A program made the position numbers and the translations under genes. From a virus, in IMG/VR virus record IMGVR_UViG_3300020394_000862, positions 18,224 to 82,223 of that record: 64,000 nucleotides of DNA; one strand, written 5' to 3'. Below the pieces are notes generated by a model. It saw nothing but the letters and a program-made list of their open reading frames with translations. It did not search any database and was not told where the DNA came from. Each line of letters opens with the position of its first letter. Positions within the stretch are counted from its first letter, which is position 1. Below, one piece after another: positions 1-8,280 of the stretch.

Positions 1-1511
1 TCAATCCAGCTGTCTTCTCTGTCAGAAAACTTACTTGTACTAGAATGAACCAGCGCAGATAAGAGGTGTTTCTTCACCTCTTGCTTGGCTTTTTTGATCT
101 TGTCACGGCACGGGTTTCTTGAGTCTTTGACTTTTTGTTTTAAAGAATTCCAAGTATCTTGGTCAGTATCTTCGGGACGTTTGCCGTTCAGTTTAAAGTT
201 TGCAACTTCGCTTACTGACATACCTGTCTCTGCGTCTGTCTCACCTAGATTTGCGTTGTATTGCTCAATTGCAGTACTTAAGTCGCTTTTAGCCAAGGAC
301 TCTTGTAAGAACTTCTGTGACATTTGCGGAACTTCACTGAACATAACTTTAGATGTTCGCTTTTCTTTTAGCGCAGTATTGCCGTCTCTACTAACTAAGC
401 AATCATGCTCGACACTAGTGATACCATTTGACTCGTAAATCTCAGCGACTTTAGGCAGTATGTGCGGGTCGCCCTTTAACTGCCTTAATAACACGATGTC
501 ATTCACTGTATCGTCGTAACGAATTACGTTGGGTATCTCGTCGTAAAGCACTTCTACTTCTATTTCAAAGTCGCCCAGCGATGTCACTTCGCTTTCACGA
601 GTTAACAATGCGCGGTGAGCAAATATCCGATAGTTGCTACTGAAGTTTTCGGGATGTTCGTCAACTGAATATACCTTATCCAGATTCCCAAACACGGTAT
701 ACATCTGGCCGTTTTCTACGCCAAATCGCATATTACTTCCGTCCAGTTTCTCAGTTACAACACATAGTTCCAAATCATTAATTGCTCGGTGAAACAGAGC
801 ATCGTCTAAATCTTCTAAATGCGTGATGCCACGCTTCTTATCAACCGGCGCGGCGTGTTCGTTAATCAGTGAATGCTTGTATTCAGGGCTTAGTGTACTT
901 TGACGAATAATACTGCGGTATATACGTGGCGCAGAATCAAACATAGTAGACACGACACCCACTGCCTCGGATAGTACCATATACGCGGTTGGCAATAATG
1001 AACCACCGTAAAGCGAAAGTATTTCGCCCAGTAATAGTTGCCAATAATCCTGTACTTGCGGCGTGGTTGCGTGCTTGTACGGGTAATTTGCTAACGAAAG
1101 CATGGTTATAAATGCACATTCGTCGTGCTGTGATAAGACCAAATCCGGGTTAAGATCGGGGTCACCAATTGCAGTTTGACCATCATGTGTGCGAATCACA
1201 TCTGAATCTAAACCCGTCATAATAACGTACTTAAAAGCGCGGTTCGCTTCATTGCTAAGAAAGTACGACGACGATACATATCGTAGAGTTGAAAGAACAG
1301 ATGTTTCCGGTTGTGCTGATAGTTGCACACAAAGGTCCACTACATCCTTGGCAGACACGTTGCTTGACGCAGCAACTTGGTTAATCATCTGCAGGTTAGT
1401 AGTCACCGCCTGTTCTATAATCTCGCCGGCTTTGCGCGATATAGATATATCACGAGGTTCTAAAACCTGCAAAAGCTTACCGGTCAAGGCGTTTTTTTCT
1501 TTTTTCATCAT
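1..1511 (-). CDS. Ligase-like nucleotidyltransferase-domain protein (3' end outside window)
   Basis: The frame is open from an ATG-ATG pair at 1511 to the window edge (about 503 codons), so the C-terminus is missing. An AAAGG ribosome-binding site precedes the start. The first 220 residues or so match nothing I know. Near residue 250 comes TEKLDGSN, which fits motif I (KxDG, with Lys carrying the AMP) of the covalent nucleotidyltransferase superfamily of DNA ligases, RNA ligases and capping enzymes. About 75 residues later EIEVEVLYDEIPNVIRY resembles the downstream acidic motif of RNA ligases. The C-terminal part seen is lysine-rich. An RNA ligase-like enzyme is plausible, but substrate and activity are inference. 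A separate true DNA ligase is encoded at 25.9-27.2 kb, so this is not the replicative ligase. It overlaps the upstream 54-aa gene by 35 bp. Confidence 0.6.
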   Translation of the reverse strand, partial: MMKKEKNALTGKLLQVLEPRDISISRKAGEIIEQAVTTNLQMINQVAASSNVSAKDVVDLCVQLSAQPETSVLSTLRYVSSSYFLSNEANRAFKYVIMTGLDSDVIRTHDGQTAIGDPDLNPDLVLSQHDECAFITMLSLANYPYKHATTPQVQDYWQLLLGEILSLYGGSLLPTAYMVLSEAVGVVSTMFDSAPRIYRSIIRQSTLSPEYKHSLINEHAAPVDKKRGITHLEDLDDALFHRAINDLELCVVTEKLDGSNMRFGVENGQMYTVFGNLDKVYSVDEHPENFSSNYRIFAHRALLTRESEVTSLGDFEIEVEVLYDEIPNVIRYDDTVNDIVLLRQLKGDPHILPKVAEIYESNGITSVEHDCLVSRDGNTALKEKRTSKVMFSEVPQMSQKFLQESLAKSDLSTAIEQYNANLGETDAETGMSVSEVANFKLNGKRPEDTDQDTWNSLKQKVKDSRNPCRDKIKKAKQEVKKHLLSALVHSSTSKFSDREDSWI

Positions 1512-1641
1512 GCAATGCCTTTACAAAAACGGTCTTCTCTGTGCTTTTTAGACTATTGTAGACAGCTTCCGCTTTCGGGTCTACCGTTTCCTTGTCGGCT
1601 GAGCCGTTCGGGTTAAGCCAAACTTTACTTTTTCTGGCCAT
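1477..1641 (-). CDS. Small basic protein, 54 aa
   Basis: A short ORF starting MARKSKVWLNPNGS and ending in a KKRLDR tail, rich in lysine. It overlaps the upstream 97-aa gene by 17 bp and the downstream ligase-like gene by 35 bp, the tight nesting typical of co-translated phage genes. It matches no family I know. Its reality rests on the gap it fills and on the overlap arrangement; function unknown. Confidence 0.5.
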   Translation of the reverse strand: MARKSKVWLNPNGSADKETVDPKAEAVYNSLKSTEKTVFVKALHDEKRKKRLDR

Positions 1642-1918
1642 TGATGGATTCCTTTAACTGACGTTCAAACTTGTCAGTATTCTTCGCTTTTACTGCGTTA
1701 CAGAATTTCCGTTCCACTACTACTGCAACTTCTTCGCCATAGTTAGCTTCTAGTGAATTGAAAAAATTCAGTGCGGCTTCGAGCACCTTGATACCGCGTT
1801 CAGTGTGCTCGTCAGACATATGATCTACGGGAATGTCTGCAAACTGCCCAAGAATATCTTGTAGCGATTTACGACTCTCTGGTATCGAATCATAATTATC
1901 TAAATCAGATACTTTCAT
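1625..1918 (-). CDS. Hypothetical protein, 97 aa
   Basis: Charged, mostly helical-looking protein (MKVSDLDNYDSIPESR start, NGQKK end) without recognisable motif or membrane segment. It sits 24 bp downstream of the helicase gene and is probably co-transcribed with it. Function unknown. Confidence 0.6.
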   Translation of the reverse strand: MKVSDLDNYDSIPESRKSLQDILGQFADIPVDHMSDEHTERGIKVLEAALNFFNSLEANYGEEVAVVVERKFCNAVKAKNTDKFERQLKESINGQKK

Positions 1919-1942
1919 TATCCTGCCTGTTTTATCCTAGAG

Positions 1943-3343
1943 TTAATCACTTCTACGCAAACTATTCCTAACTTTAGAGAACGCATCCACGGTACTGGAC
2001 GCATCTTGCGTAGGTGCGGGCGGCTCTTTGCCCATTGTCCCTTTCTTATTTATAGAATCTAGAATAGAACTGGTTTGTGTCTCAATACTTCCGCGCTCGC
2101 CTTCTTCAAGATCGTCCATTTGCATAGTAGCAGGATTGTATTTTAAATCAATACGTTTACCTACACCACTTGAAGAGCGTGTCTTCAAAAGTTGTAACTG
2201 ATAACGGCCGTTCTCTTTCATGGTGTTTGTTACGTAAATGCCGAACACGTTATCGGCTGTGTTAATTTTAGATACACCGCCTGCAATGTGTTGGTGCCCA
2301 AAGTCAACTGCTTCGTGACTGTCACGGTTAAGCTGCGAGGCTGTATCCAACACAACGTCTAATTCAGCTGCCAAGTCACGCAACTCTTCCGACACATATT
2401 TGTCTTTGGTGAATACGTCACTAGCATTTACTTTAGTACGGTAAGGCGAGCATAAGTCCAAGTAGTCAACACACAGTTTGTTTACTTTGCGGCCTGTCTG
2501 GATCTGATACTCTTTAACGTAAGCACGAATCTCAGCAGCAGTGGTACCGGACGGAAAACGTTTTATTTGTAGTGAGCCGCCGTACTTTTTAGCAAACATA
2601 GCAATACGAGTCGAAGCGTCTTCACTATCTCTCATCACGTTTTGTGTACTCAACCCCGCAAACATAGCGTCTAGACGCAACGCACACAAGTCCTCCGACA
2701 GTTCCAGTGATATGTACATCGCATTTTCACCGCGCATGACAGACTTTCTTGCAGAATTTTGTAGGAAAATACTCTTACCAGTACCGGATTGTCCTGCGTA
2801 AATGTTAAGTGAACCTACTTCAACACCACCAAACAACGCGTGGTCCAAATCCCTATACCCGGTGGACACAAGAGGTTTCTTTTCTTTCATGCGCCGCAAA
2901 CGGCCTAACGGATCGTCGAAGTAATCAGTACCCAAGTCTTTAACAAGACCTACTTGCACTGCTTCTTTAACTAGTTGTTCAACGCTGCCGTATTCTTTCT
3001 TTTCAATTAAGCGCGGAGCATCAAGGACAGCTTTGATAATTTCTTTGTGTCGAGCAAACTTTTCGTAGTTATCAAGGAACCATTCCTTGTGCTCATCTTG
3101 CAGGTCCTTTGTTACGTTGAATTGTTTGCCCACCACCGCTTTTAATTGATCTAAGTCAGGCAATGCGCTGTATTCATCAGCATATTTTACCATGAAATCG
3201 ACAGTCTTTTTATTTGTCTCAGAGGCGTAGTGATCAGACTTAATCACATTACGACAGCGCACAAATAATTCAGGATCGCTTAAGAAAAATTGAATGAATA
3301 ACTCCTCGACCTGCGGAGTATATTCTTGGATGTAATCAGACAT
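1943..3343 (-). CDS. 41: Replicative DNA helicase, DnaB/gp41 family
   Basis: 466 aa, close to T4 gp41 (475 aa). It has an N-terminal helical domain and a RecA-like motor with Walker A AGQSGTGKS at residues 183-191, followed by YISLEL as in DnaB helicases. A Walker B-like KLCVDYLDL and a TASQLNR segment follow. The family forms a hexamer that unwinds DNA 5' to 3' at the fork and works with the gp61 primase. The primase gene is immediately upstream and overlaps it by 8 bp, which supports the pairing. An AAGGAT site precedes the ATG. No gp59-type loader gene was recognised in this window. Confidence 0.93.
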   Translation of the reverse strand: MSDYIQEYTPQVEELFIQFFLSDPELFVRCRNVIKSDHYASETNKKTVDFMVKYADEYSALPDLDQLKAVVGKQFNVTKDLQDEHKEWFLDNYEKFARHKEIIKAVLDAPRLIEKKEYGSVEQLVKEAVQVGLVKDLGTDYFDDPLGRLRRMKEKKPLVSTGYRDLDHALFGGVEVGSLNIYAGQSGTGKSIFLQNSARKSVMRGENAMYISLELSEDLCALRLDAMFAGLSTQNVMRDSEDASTRIAMFAKKYGGSLQIKRFPSGTTAAEIRAYVKEYQIQTGRKVNKLCVDYLDLCSPYRTKVNASDVFTKDKYVSEELRDLAAELDVVLDTASQLNRDSHEAVDFGHQHIAGGVSKINTADNVFGIYVTNTMKENGRYQLQLLKTRSSSGVGKRIDLKYNPATMQMDDLEEGERGSIETQTSSILDSINKKGTMGKEPPAPTQDASSTVDAFSKVRNSLRRSD

Positions 3344-4544
3344 TCATATCCTTTTTTAGATTTATTGTTAGTGGATTAGTCTCTACGCTAGCTAGTATAC
3401 TTTGGATTGTGTAAATCCTACCGTACTTAGCAGCGGCAGCCGCCGCGTCCTTAAATTTATGTTTCCAAGGCGGAAACGATACTGACCAGCCTTCCCTTAT
3501 AGCTATGTCGATCAAGTCGTCGCCGTCTTTGTCGTTATCAGGCACAACAATTACAGGCATGCCTAAATTTTTGATCATGTATATTTGATCATCGTTAATG
3601 TTTCTTCCGCCACATGCCATGCCTTGCATAACATACGCGTCAATAACACCTTCATACAACACCGCAAACGTTCGTTTGTAGTTGTTATGGAATAAGTGGT
3701 AATTGAATATCGCATCGTCCGGCATCATTGAATGATACTTTTTAATCTTTGCAGCGCGGTCATTTACTGCACGCGCCGTATAACCGATCCGTTTACCGCC
3801 AAATTCAAACGGAAGTATTATACGATTGCCTGCTTCTTTAGTGACAGCGTAACTCCAACATATGTCGTCGAACTCAAGCAAGTCACGTTCGTACATATAA
3901 AGCAAACACTCATTCACATCAGCAGGAATAGGATGCCCCAGCTCAGCTCTATCAAGGTAATAACTCATAGGCTTAGCATCACCCGGATAACTATGCTCGC
4001 GTGACCAGCGCTTTGTTATTTGCACGTAACGGGTACTAAACTCGTTAAACTCAGGCATGACATTATCTGTTATCCTTGTTCTGAGTATTTGACGTATTTG
4101 TTTCTCGTCTTTAATAAGACTTTGTGCAACTTCGTTGAGTTTGGGCTTCTTGTCTTTGAATAGTTCAGCAAACGGAACTTCTGTTTCTTCGGGCTCCGGC
4201 TCAAGCATCAAGTCAGAGATGACACCACTGTGCAGGTCTTCAAATAACCCGTACTTGATCTCATCTATGAGTTGCTTTTTAACGCCGAGTTGGCGCATAA
4301 ATGACTTGAGCGGCTTGCTCAGCTGTTTCTTGTGATATTCGTATTTGAACTTAAAGCCGCAATTGAAGCACGACCCACCGAAGCCTTTATGATCGACTTT
4401 CATACCGAATCGTTTCTTGGTGTCAGGCGTGTGTCCTTTAGTAACACACATCGGGCAATTTCTAGTCCTGAAACCTTTTCTTGATATTTTATGTGGCCCG
4501 AAATTCTCTAGTATAGTATCTAGTAACTTCTGATCCCAGCTCAT
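3336..4544 (-). CDS. 61: DNA primase, gp61-like
   Basis: 402 aa (T4 gp61 is 342). The N-terminus has a zinc-binding pattern with Cys30, Cys33, Cys59 and Cys62. The C-terminal half carries a TOPRIM-like block: VLYEGVIDAY (catalytic Glu) followed by VIVVPDNDKDGDD (DxD metal site) around residues 290-350. Such primases make short RNA primers for lagging-strand synthesis and act on the gp41 hexamer. Gene order primase-helicase with an 8-bp overlap matches a primosome operon. A promoter lies about 35 bp upstream of the start (4578-4606). The Shine-Dalgarno sequence is weak (AAGAAG). Confidence 0.9.
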   Translation of the reverse strand: MSWDQKLLDTILENFGPHKISRKGFRTRNCPMCVTKGHTPDTKKRFGMKVDHKGFGGSCFNCGFKFKYEYHKKQLSKPLKSFMRQLGVKKQLIDEIKYGLFEDLHSGVISDLMLEPEPEETEVPFAELFKDKKPKLNEVAQSLIKDEKQIRQILRTRITDNVMPEFNEFSTRYVQITKRWSREHSYPGDAKPMSYYLDRAELGHPIPADVNECLLYMYERDLLEFDDICWSYAVTKEAGNRIILPFEFGGKRIGYTARAVNDRAAKIKKYHSMMPDDAIFNYHLFHNNYKRTFAVLYEGVIDAYVMQGMACGGRNINDDQIYMIKNLGMPVIVVPDNDKDGDDLIDIAIREGWSVSFPPWKHKFKDAAAAAAKYGRIYTIQSILASVETNPLTINLKKDMNV

Positions 4545-4577
4545 ATTCTTCTTATTATTTTGGCTTTTATGCGCAGT

Positions 4578-4606
4578 AGTATAATACCGGCTACCAAAAT
4601 AATCAA
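4578..4606 (-). promoter_or_regulatory. Early-type sigma70-like promoter for primase-helicase
   Basis: On the minus strand TTGATT, a 17-bp spacer and TATACT. It overlaps the 3' end of the 250-aa gene and points at the primase, with the -10 box 34 bp from the start codon. Confidence 0.65.
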
Positions 4607-5355
4607 GATCGCCAAGTCAGTTTGTCAAAAGTTCCCATGTTTTCCAAATCGCCTTTGAGAATGAACTTCACCCAGTAAAGATTACCCACTACGTTGAACG
4701 CGTGTGTACCTGTGAACTTATCCATTTGTATCTCATTTACTGGCAAATCCTGTATGGTAACAGGGAACCAAGAATTATTGTCCGGCGGCGGATCTAACTC
4801 CAGAGTACCGTATATCTCTAGCGTTCCACTAAAGTTATCTGCTTGGATAGACATCGTGTGCAAACTGTTTCTGTGGTTTCTTAGAGCGTTACAGGGTATG
4901 GCTGAGCTACTATACACAGTTACGCCGTCTTTTAAAGTAGGAAGCCACTTTTCAAACGGTTTTATCTCTTCTCTACTAGGGCGCGGTGTGCTATCTGCGT
5001 GGCCTGTTACCTCTACTTCGAAGCGAATCTCGCCGTTCAAGTCACGGTAAAGAGGTTGGCGCGGGTTATGTTCGTAATTGTTAGTGTCGAACATTTCCAT
5101 AGACTCAAGAACCATCTCGTAATAGCCAGGCTCAACCTCTAGTAGCTCACCTTCGAGTACACTTAATGAAAACTGATCATCGTCAGTTTGTACTAATCTT
5201 TTTTCAAATACTTTATCGCCATTCATGCGATCTACAATCTTCGCCATAACCACAAGCCCGCTCACATTCTGGCGTTTCATGTCACGGTTACGGACTCTAA
5301 AATAATGAGTATTGTCAACACCGCGGTGGAGGGTGATGGTATCATTGTCATTCAT
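4603..5355 (-). CDS. Hypothetical beta-rich protein, 250 aa
   Basis: The start at 5355 (MNDNDTITLHRG) is chosen because GAGGA lies 8 bases before it; the longer frame upstream has no ribosome-binding site. The sequence is beta-rich, with two Ig-like-looking halves. The first contains VMAKIVDRMNGDKVFEKRL, and the second a DNFSGTLEIYGTLELDPPPD stretch of the type found in phage virion proteins. A late-type promoter motif lies about 95 bp upstream, so a structural role is likely, but I cannot name it. Confidence 0.65.
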   Translation of the reverse strand: MNDNDTITLHRGVDNTHYFRVRNRDMKRQNVSGLVVMAKIVDRMNGDKVFEKRLVQTDDDQFSLSVLEGELLEVEPGYYEMVLESMEMFDTNNYEHNPRQPLYRDLNGEIRFEVEVTGHADSTPRPSREEIKPFEKWLPTLKDGVTVYSSSAIPCNALRNHRNSLHTMSIQADNFSGTLEIYGTLELDPPPDNNSWFPVTIQDLPVNEIQMDKFTGTHAFNVVGNLYWVKFILKGDLENMGTFDKLTWRS

Positions 5356-5401
5356 GCTATAAGTCCTCGGTATTCCCACGAAAACGGTACTTTCATGGTT
5401 A

Positions 5402-5409
5402 CATAAATA
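5402..5409 (+). promoter_or_regulatory. Late-promoter-like motif CATAAATA
   Basis: One base from T4 TATAAATA; lies 56 bp before the plus-strand 123-aa gene, the only gene it could serve. Confidence 0.4.
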
Positions 5410-5446
5410 TATGGTGTACAACACAACAAATATGCCTTTTTAAAGA

Positions 5447-5454
5447 TATTTAGC
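5447..5454 (-). promoter_or_regulatory. Late-promoter-like motif GCTAAATA
   Basis: Minus-strand CTAAATA, upstream of the 250-aa gene (start 5355). It is one of the recurrent copies described in the findings. Confidence 0.5.
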
Positions 5455-5464
5455 AGGTAACAAA

Positions 5465-5836
5465 ATGACCCAAGACGAACTAACTAAAAAATTTCCTTTC
5501 CTAACTGGCTTAAAAATAGGAGATGACGAATATTTAGGAATTATTGAAAATGTAGCGAGTAAGGCCGTTACGTTCTATGATTTCGAAGCACTAACGGACC
5601 ACGCTGAAAAGGTGTTATTCCTTAAACTTGGCTCGAACTGGTGGTGGGAAACAAACAGATCAATCCCGATCGGTGTGTATTTATTTGAAGAGATGCAAGC
5701 GTTTTCGCATACTGTACGAACATACAGGGAAAAAGACGTAGAAGTCTTGTTCGGACCCTACGTCAGTTTAGACGAAATGTGTCAGAAGAAATTCGGTAAA
5801 AAGCGCGTTGTTAAACTAGTAACTAATATGGGCTAG
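5465..5836 (+). CDS. Hypothetical protein, 123 aa
   Basis: A single plus-strand gene in a minus-strand region. The start has an AGG site 7 bases upstream. The protein is acidic-aromatic (SNWWWETNR near the middle) with no motif I recognise. Its TAG stop lies in a CTAG that also forms the TAG stop of the convergent HD gene, so the two ORFs end on the same bases. Confidence 0.65.
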   Translation: MTQDELTKKFPFLTGLKIGDDEYLGIIENVASKAVTFYDFEALTDHAEKVLFLKLGSNWWWETNRSIPIGVYLFEEMQAFSHTVRTYREKDVEVLFGPYVSLDEMCQKKFGKKRVVKLVTNMG

Positions 5837-6414
5837 GCAGCCTTTAGCGCTTGTTTAACAATCGACATTCTTTTAACAAATAACTTGAGAGCCATTGGAT
5901 CGGCCAATGCAAGTTTATGATGAAGTGTAACTTTTTCATTCATATAATCATATGCAAACTTGCGGCCCGACTTCAAATGAATCGTCATTATATTATCGGC
6001 AGCATCGCACACTTTGACGGTCTGTGATACTCGGGTACCAGCAGCATAGTGATTGGCTTCAAGTATTTTTCTAAACTTGCGGTTACCAGAAGACTTGGTT
6101 ATCTCTGTATAAGTGTAATACAGATGATACGCAAACTCAGTACCGAATTTATTAATTACCGTAACAAGCTCTACGTCTTCGTCTTCCACTACATCGTGCA
6201 TTACTGCTACACGGATTGCCATCACCTTATCATCATGCGACAAGCCCGTTTCTAGGACGTTTAACGCTACGTTAATAGGGTGAATAATATATAGGTCGTT
6301 TGTCCCGATTCTTTTTCGATCACTATGCGCGTCGTATGCGAAATCAAAATACTCTTGAAATCCAGGATCGAGTTCAAGCAGCGGGGCAATCAATGCCTGA
6401 TAGCGTTCTTTCAC
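5833..6414 (-). CDS. HD-domain phosphohydrolase, MESH1/SpoT-like
   Basis: 193 aa. The sequence follows the (p)ppGpp hydrolase fold of SpoT and MESH1: AHSDRKR then YIIHP (His45), the HD pair at His73-Asp74 followed by the VVEDED signature, and VKVCDAADNI (Asp near 136). These are the metal-binding residues of the family. The synthetase domain of RelA is absent, so hydrolysis only is expected. Breaking down ppGpp could relieve the host stringent response during infection; that role is inference. Another HD substrate cannot be excluded. It ends on the shared CTAG with the convergent gene. Confidence 0.8.
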   Translation of the reverse strand: MKERYQALIAPLLELDPGFQEYFDFAYDAHSDRKRIGTNDLYIIHPINVALNVLETGLSHDDKVMAIRVAVMHDVVEDEDVELVTVINKFGTEFAYHLYYTYTEITKSSGNRKFRKILEANHYAAGTRVSQTVKVCDAADNIMTIHLKSGRKFAYDYMNEKVTLHHKLALADPMALKLFVKRMSIVKQALKAA

Positions 6415-6661
6415 GTATTGTTTCCTTTTTATTGTTGTCTATGTCTATGGCCATATCTGTGTTGAGAAAATCATCAAGTTCATAAAACTCAACACGAAAG
6501 CCTTTTAGTAAGGCAACGCCCGGTTCATACTTTTCCTCACACAACTCTTCACCGTATATCGTCCGTAACTCGTCAGTCAACATGCAATGCGTACTTATGT
6601 TCACTGTTCTGATATAGTATCGAGTTTTTGTGCAACTCTTTAGTTGAAAGCTCGTGTACAT
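6374..6661 (-). CDS. Hypothetical protein, 95 aa
   Basis: The start at 6661 is supported by AGGGAG six bases upstream and by a late-type motif 22 bp further up. The 3' end overlaps the start of the HD gene by 41 bp. The N-terminus is Cys/Thr-rich and the rest acidic. No recognisable domain. Confidence 0.6.
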   Translation of the reverse strand: MYTSFQLKSCTKTRYYIRTVNISTHCMLTDELRTIYGEELCEEKYEPGVALLKGFRVEFYELDDFLNTDMAIDIDNNKKETIRERTLSGIDCPAA

Positions 6662-6682
6662 GTGTCTCCCTGTATTTTTATG

Positions 6683-6690
6683 TATTTATT
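6683..6690 (-). promoter_or_regulatory. Late-promoter-like motif AATAAATA
   Basis: Minus-strand ATAAATA, 22 bp upstream of the 95-aa gene; would also serve the HD gene behind it. Confidence 0.45.
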
Positions 6691-6748
6691 CGCAATGCGA
6701 AAGAAGGGACCAAAAGCCCCTTCTTTAAATACTAGGGCGCACTACGCC

Positions 6749-8185
6749 TCACAGTGTATAGCGATCTTTCATAATAGCATCAAGCATTATTCCCATCGGT
6801 GACAGGTCCTTGCCTTCCATTATGGTCTTCGCTATAGCCGGACTAAATCCGGACACCATTACCATGTCTTTGTCAGTAGCTTTTACTGGGTTGTTACCAG
6901 GGCGAGCGTCTAAGTTCCAGAACACAATAGTAGGACACTCGTAGCCTGCCTTTTTAAACAAGTCTTTTACATTGGATGTAAGACCGCGGTTACCCCAGGA
7001 ATCGAACTCCATGTCAGATAACACAAGCAACATTTTAGGCATATGATCAGCCGGAACATTGTTGTTTACAGCAACTTCAAGGATTTTCTTAAAAGCCGCT
7101 GACAAGTCAGTGCTACCGCCCCAACCTGCGCGTAAAATATCCTTGTAGCGAGCGTCAATTTTTGCGCCTTCCTTCACGAAGCCAAACTTAGGTTGTGACT
7201 CGAAAGTCATGTACGCATTTTTAAATTGACCAGTGTTGCGTTCAGCCAAGTACATGCCTAGCGACACTGCAATATGCATAGGGTCACCGCTCATCGACGC
7301 AGACACGTCAATCATAGGCAGTACATCGGGCGCGTCTACCATCGAATCAGCCAAGTTTTGCCACTGTGCTTGCATGGCGTCAACTTCAGTTTTTGACGAG
7401 GTTCTACCCTTACCAAGCGGCGCTAATATTTCATGCGGGAATATAGCACCGGCGTTGACCTTTGTTTCACCTTCAATAGCTGATTGAATGAATGCTTCAA
7501 AGCGTACAGGGTCATGACGCTGAAATGCCTTGCGGTATTTCTTAAACGCGACCGACGGTACGTGCGAGTAATTGATCTCGTCCCACTTGCCCTGGCACAT
7601 TTGGGTCTCAACTACTTTAGTCAAGTCAACGATCTTGCGGCGGTATTCCTTCGGCGTGTCCTTGTAGCCCATAGACGTACGAACAGCGCGTGCGAATTTA
7701 CCTTTGCGCGGTAGCCATTTAGCAGCCAAACCGTTGCCTGAATCAAGCGCTTCGTTAAACAACTTACCGATGAACTTTTTGTTGGCATCAGTGCACTTGA
7801 TGAACAAGTCAAGTAAGTCACGCCAGCGGCCAATCTCAGACGATTTGGTCAGCAGCGCCTTGATGTTCTTAGCACCGTAAGTGCGTTGGTTAGCAACCAA
7901 GTGTTTCATTATTACTTTAAAGAAACGACGTTCGCCTGCTCCGCCTCGCACATCACGAGCCCATTGCAAGACACGGAATGCCAGTTCTGGGTTTTCGTCG
8001 TGCGCGTCATCAAACATTATGATGATTTCGTCGTCACTCATGTTACGGGATGCACCTGCCACAAAGAACAAATCAAGTGATTTCTCACCGGAAGTGATGT
8101 TAGTTACTGCGCCGTTTGTTGTACGGGCTTCTACTTCAGTAACTTCTTCTACAGGAGTGTGTTGCGTGTTAAAATGTGTTGTCAT
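6749..8185 (-). CDS. Ro60/TROVE-like vWA protein (DUF2828 type)
   Basis: 478 aa. The N-terminal two thirds is alpha-helical with ELAFRVLQWARDVRGGAGER, a hallmark of the TROVE/DUF2828 repeat module of Ro60-type RNA-binding proteins. The C-terminal third is a von Willebrand A domain with an intact MIDAS: DVSASMSG, then GGSTDLSAAF, then LVLSDMEFDS. Cellular Ro proteins bind Y RNAs and misfolded RNA and help RNA degradation by exoribonucleases. A role in RNA handling during infection is inference. It has its own early-type promoter and AAGGAG ribosome-binding site, and stands alone as a transcription unit ahead of the smaller genes. Confidence 0.8.
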   Translation of the reverse strand: MTTHFNTQHTPVEEVTEVEARTTNGAVTNITSGEKSLDLFFVAGASRNMSDDEIIIMFDDAHDENPELAFRVLQWARDVRGGAGERRFFKVIMKHLVANQRTYGAKNIKALLTKSSEIGRWRDLLDLFIKCTDANKKFIGKLFNEALDSGNGLAAKWLPRKGKFARAVRTSMGYKDTPKEYRRKIVDLTKVVETQMCQGKWDEINYSHVPSVAFKKYRKAFQRHDPVRFEAFIQSAIEGETKVNAGAIFPHEILAPLGKGRTSSKTEVDAMQAQWQNLADSMVDAPDVLPMIDVSASMSGDPMHIAVSLGMYLAERNTGQFKNAYMTFESQPKFGFVKEGAKIDARYKDILRAGWGGSTDLSAAFKKILEVAVNNNVPADHMPKMLLVLSDMEFDSWGNRGLTSNVKDLFKKAGYECPTIVFWNLDARPGNNPVKATDKDMVMVSGFSPAIAKTIMEGKDLSPMGIMLDAIMKDRYTL

Positions 8186-8235
8186 TTTATACTCCTTACA
8201 CCCTTACACTTTATAAGGGTTCCAAATTTTAAAGT

Positions 8236-8264
8236 ATTATAATTTCTACTTCCTGCCAAATCAA
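8236..8264 (-). promoter_or_regulatory. Early-type promoter for the Ro60-like gene
   Basis: TTGATT, 17-bp spacer, perfect TATAAT on the minus strand, ending about 50 bp before the ATG at 8185. A small hairpin (CCCTTA/TAAGGG) lies in the leader between. Confidence 0.7.
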
Positions 8265-8280
8265 GGTTTAATTTGATTTT

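Noticed and set aside
5465-6414. Read-through of the shared CTAG stop codons by an amber suppressor
   Set aside because: Reading on adds only short tails that meet other stops and resemble no domain, so these TAGs look like normal stops.
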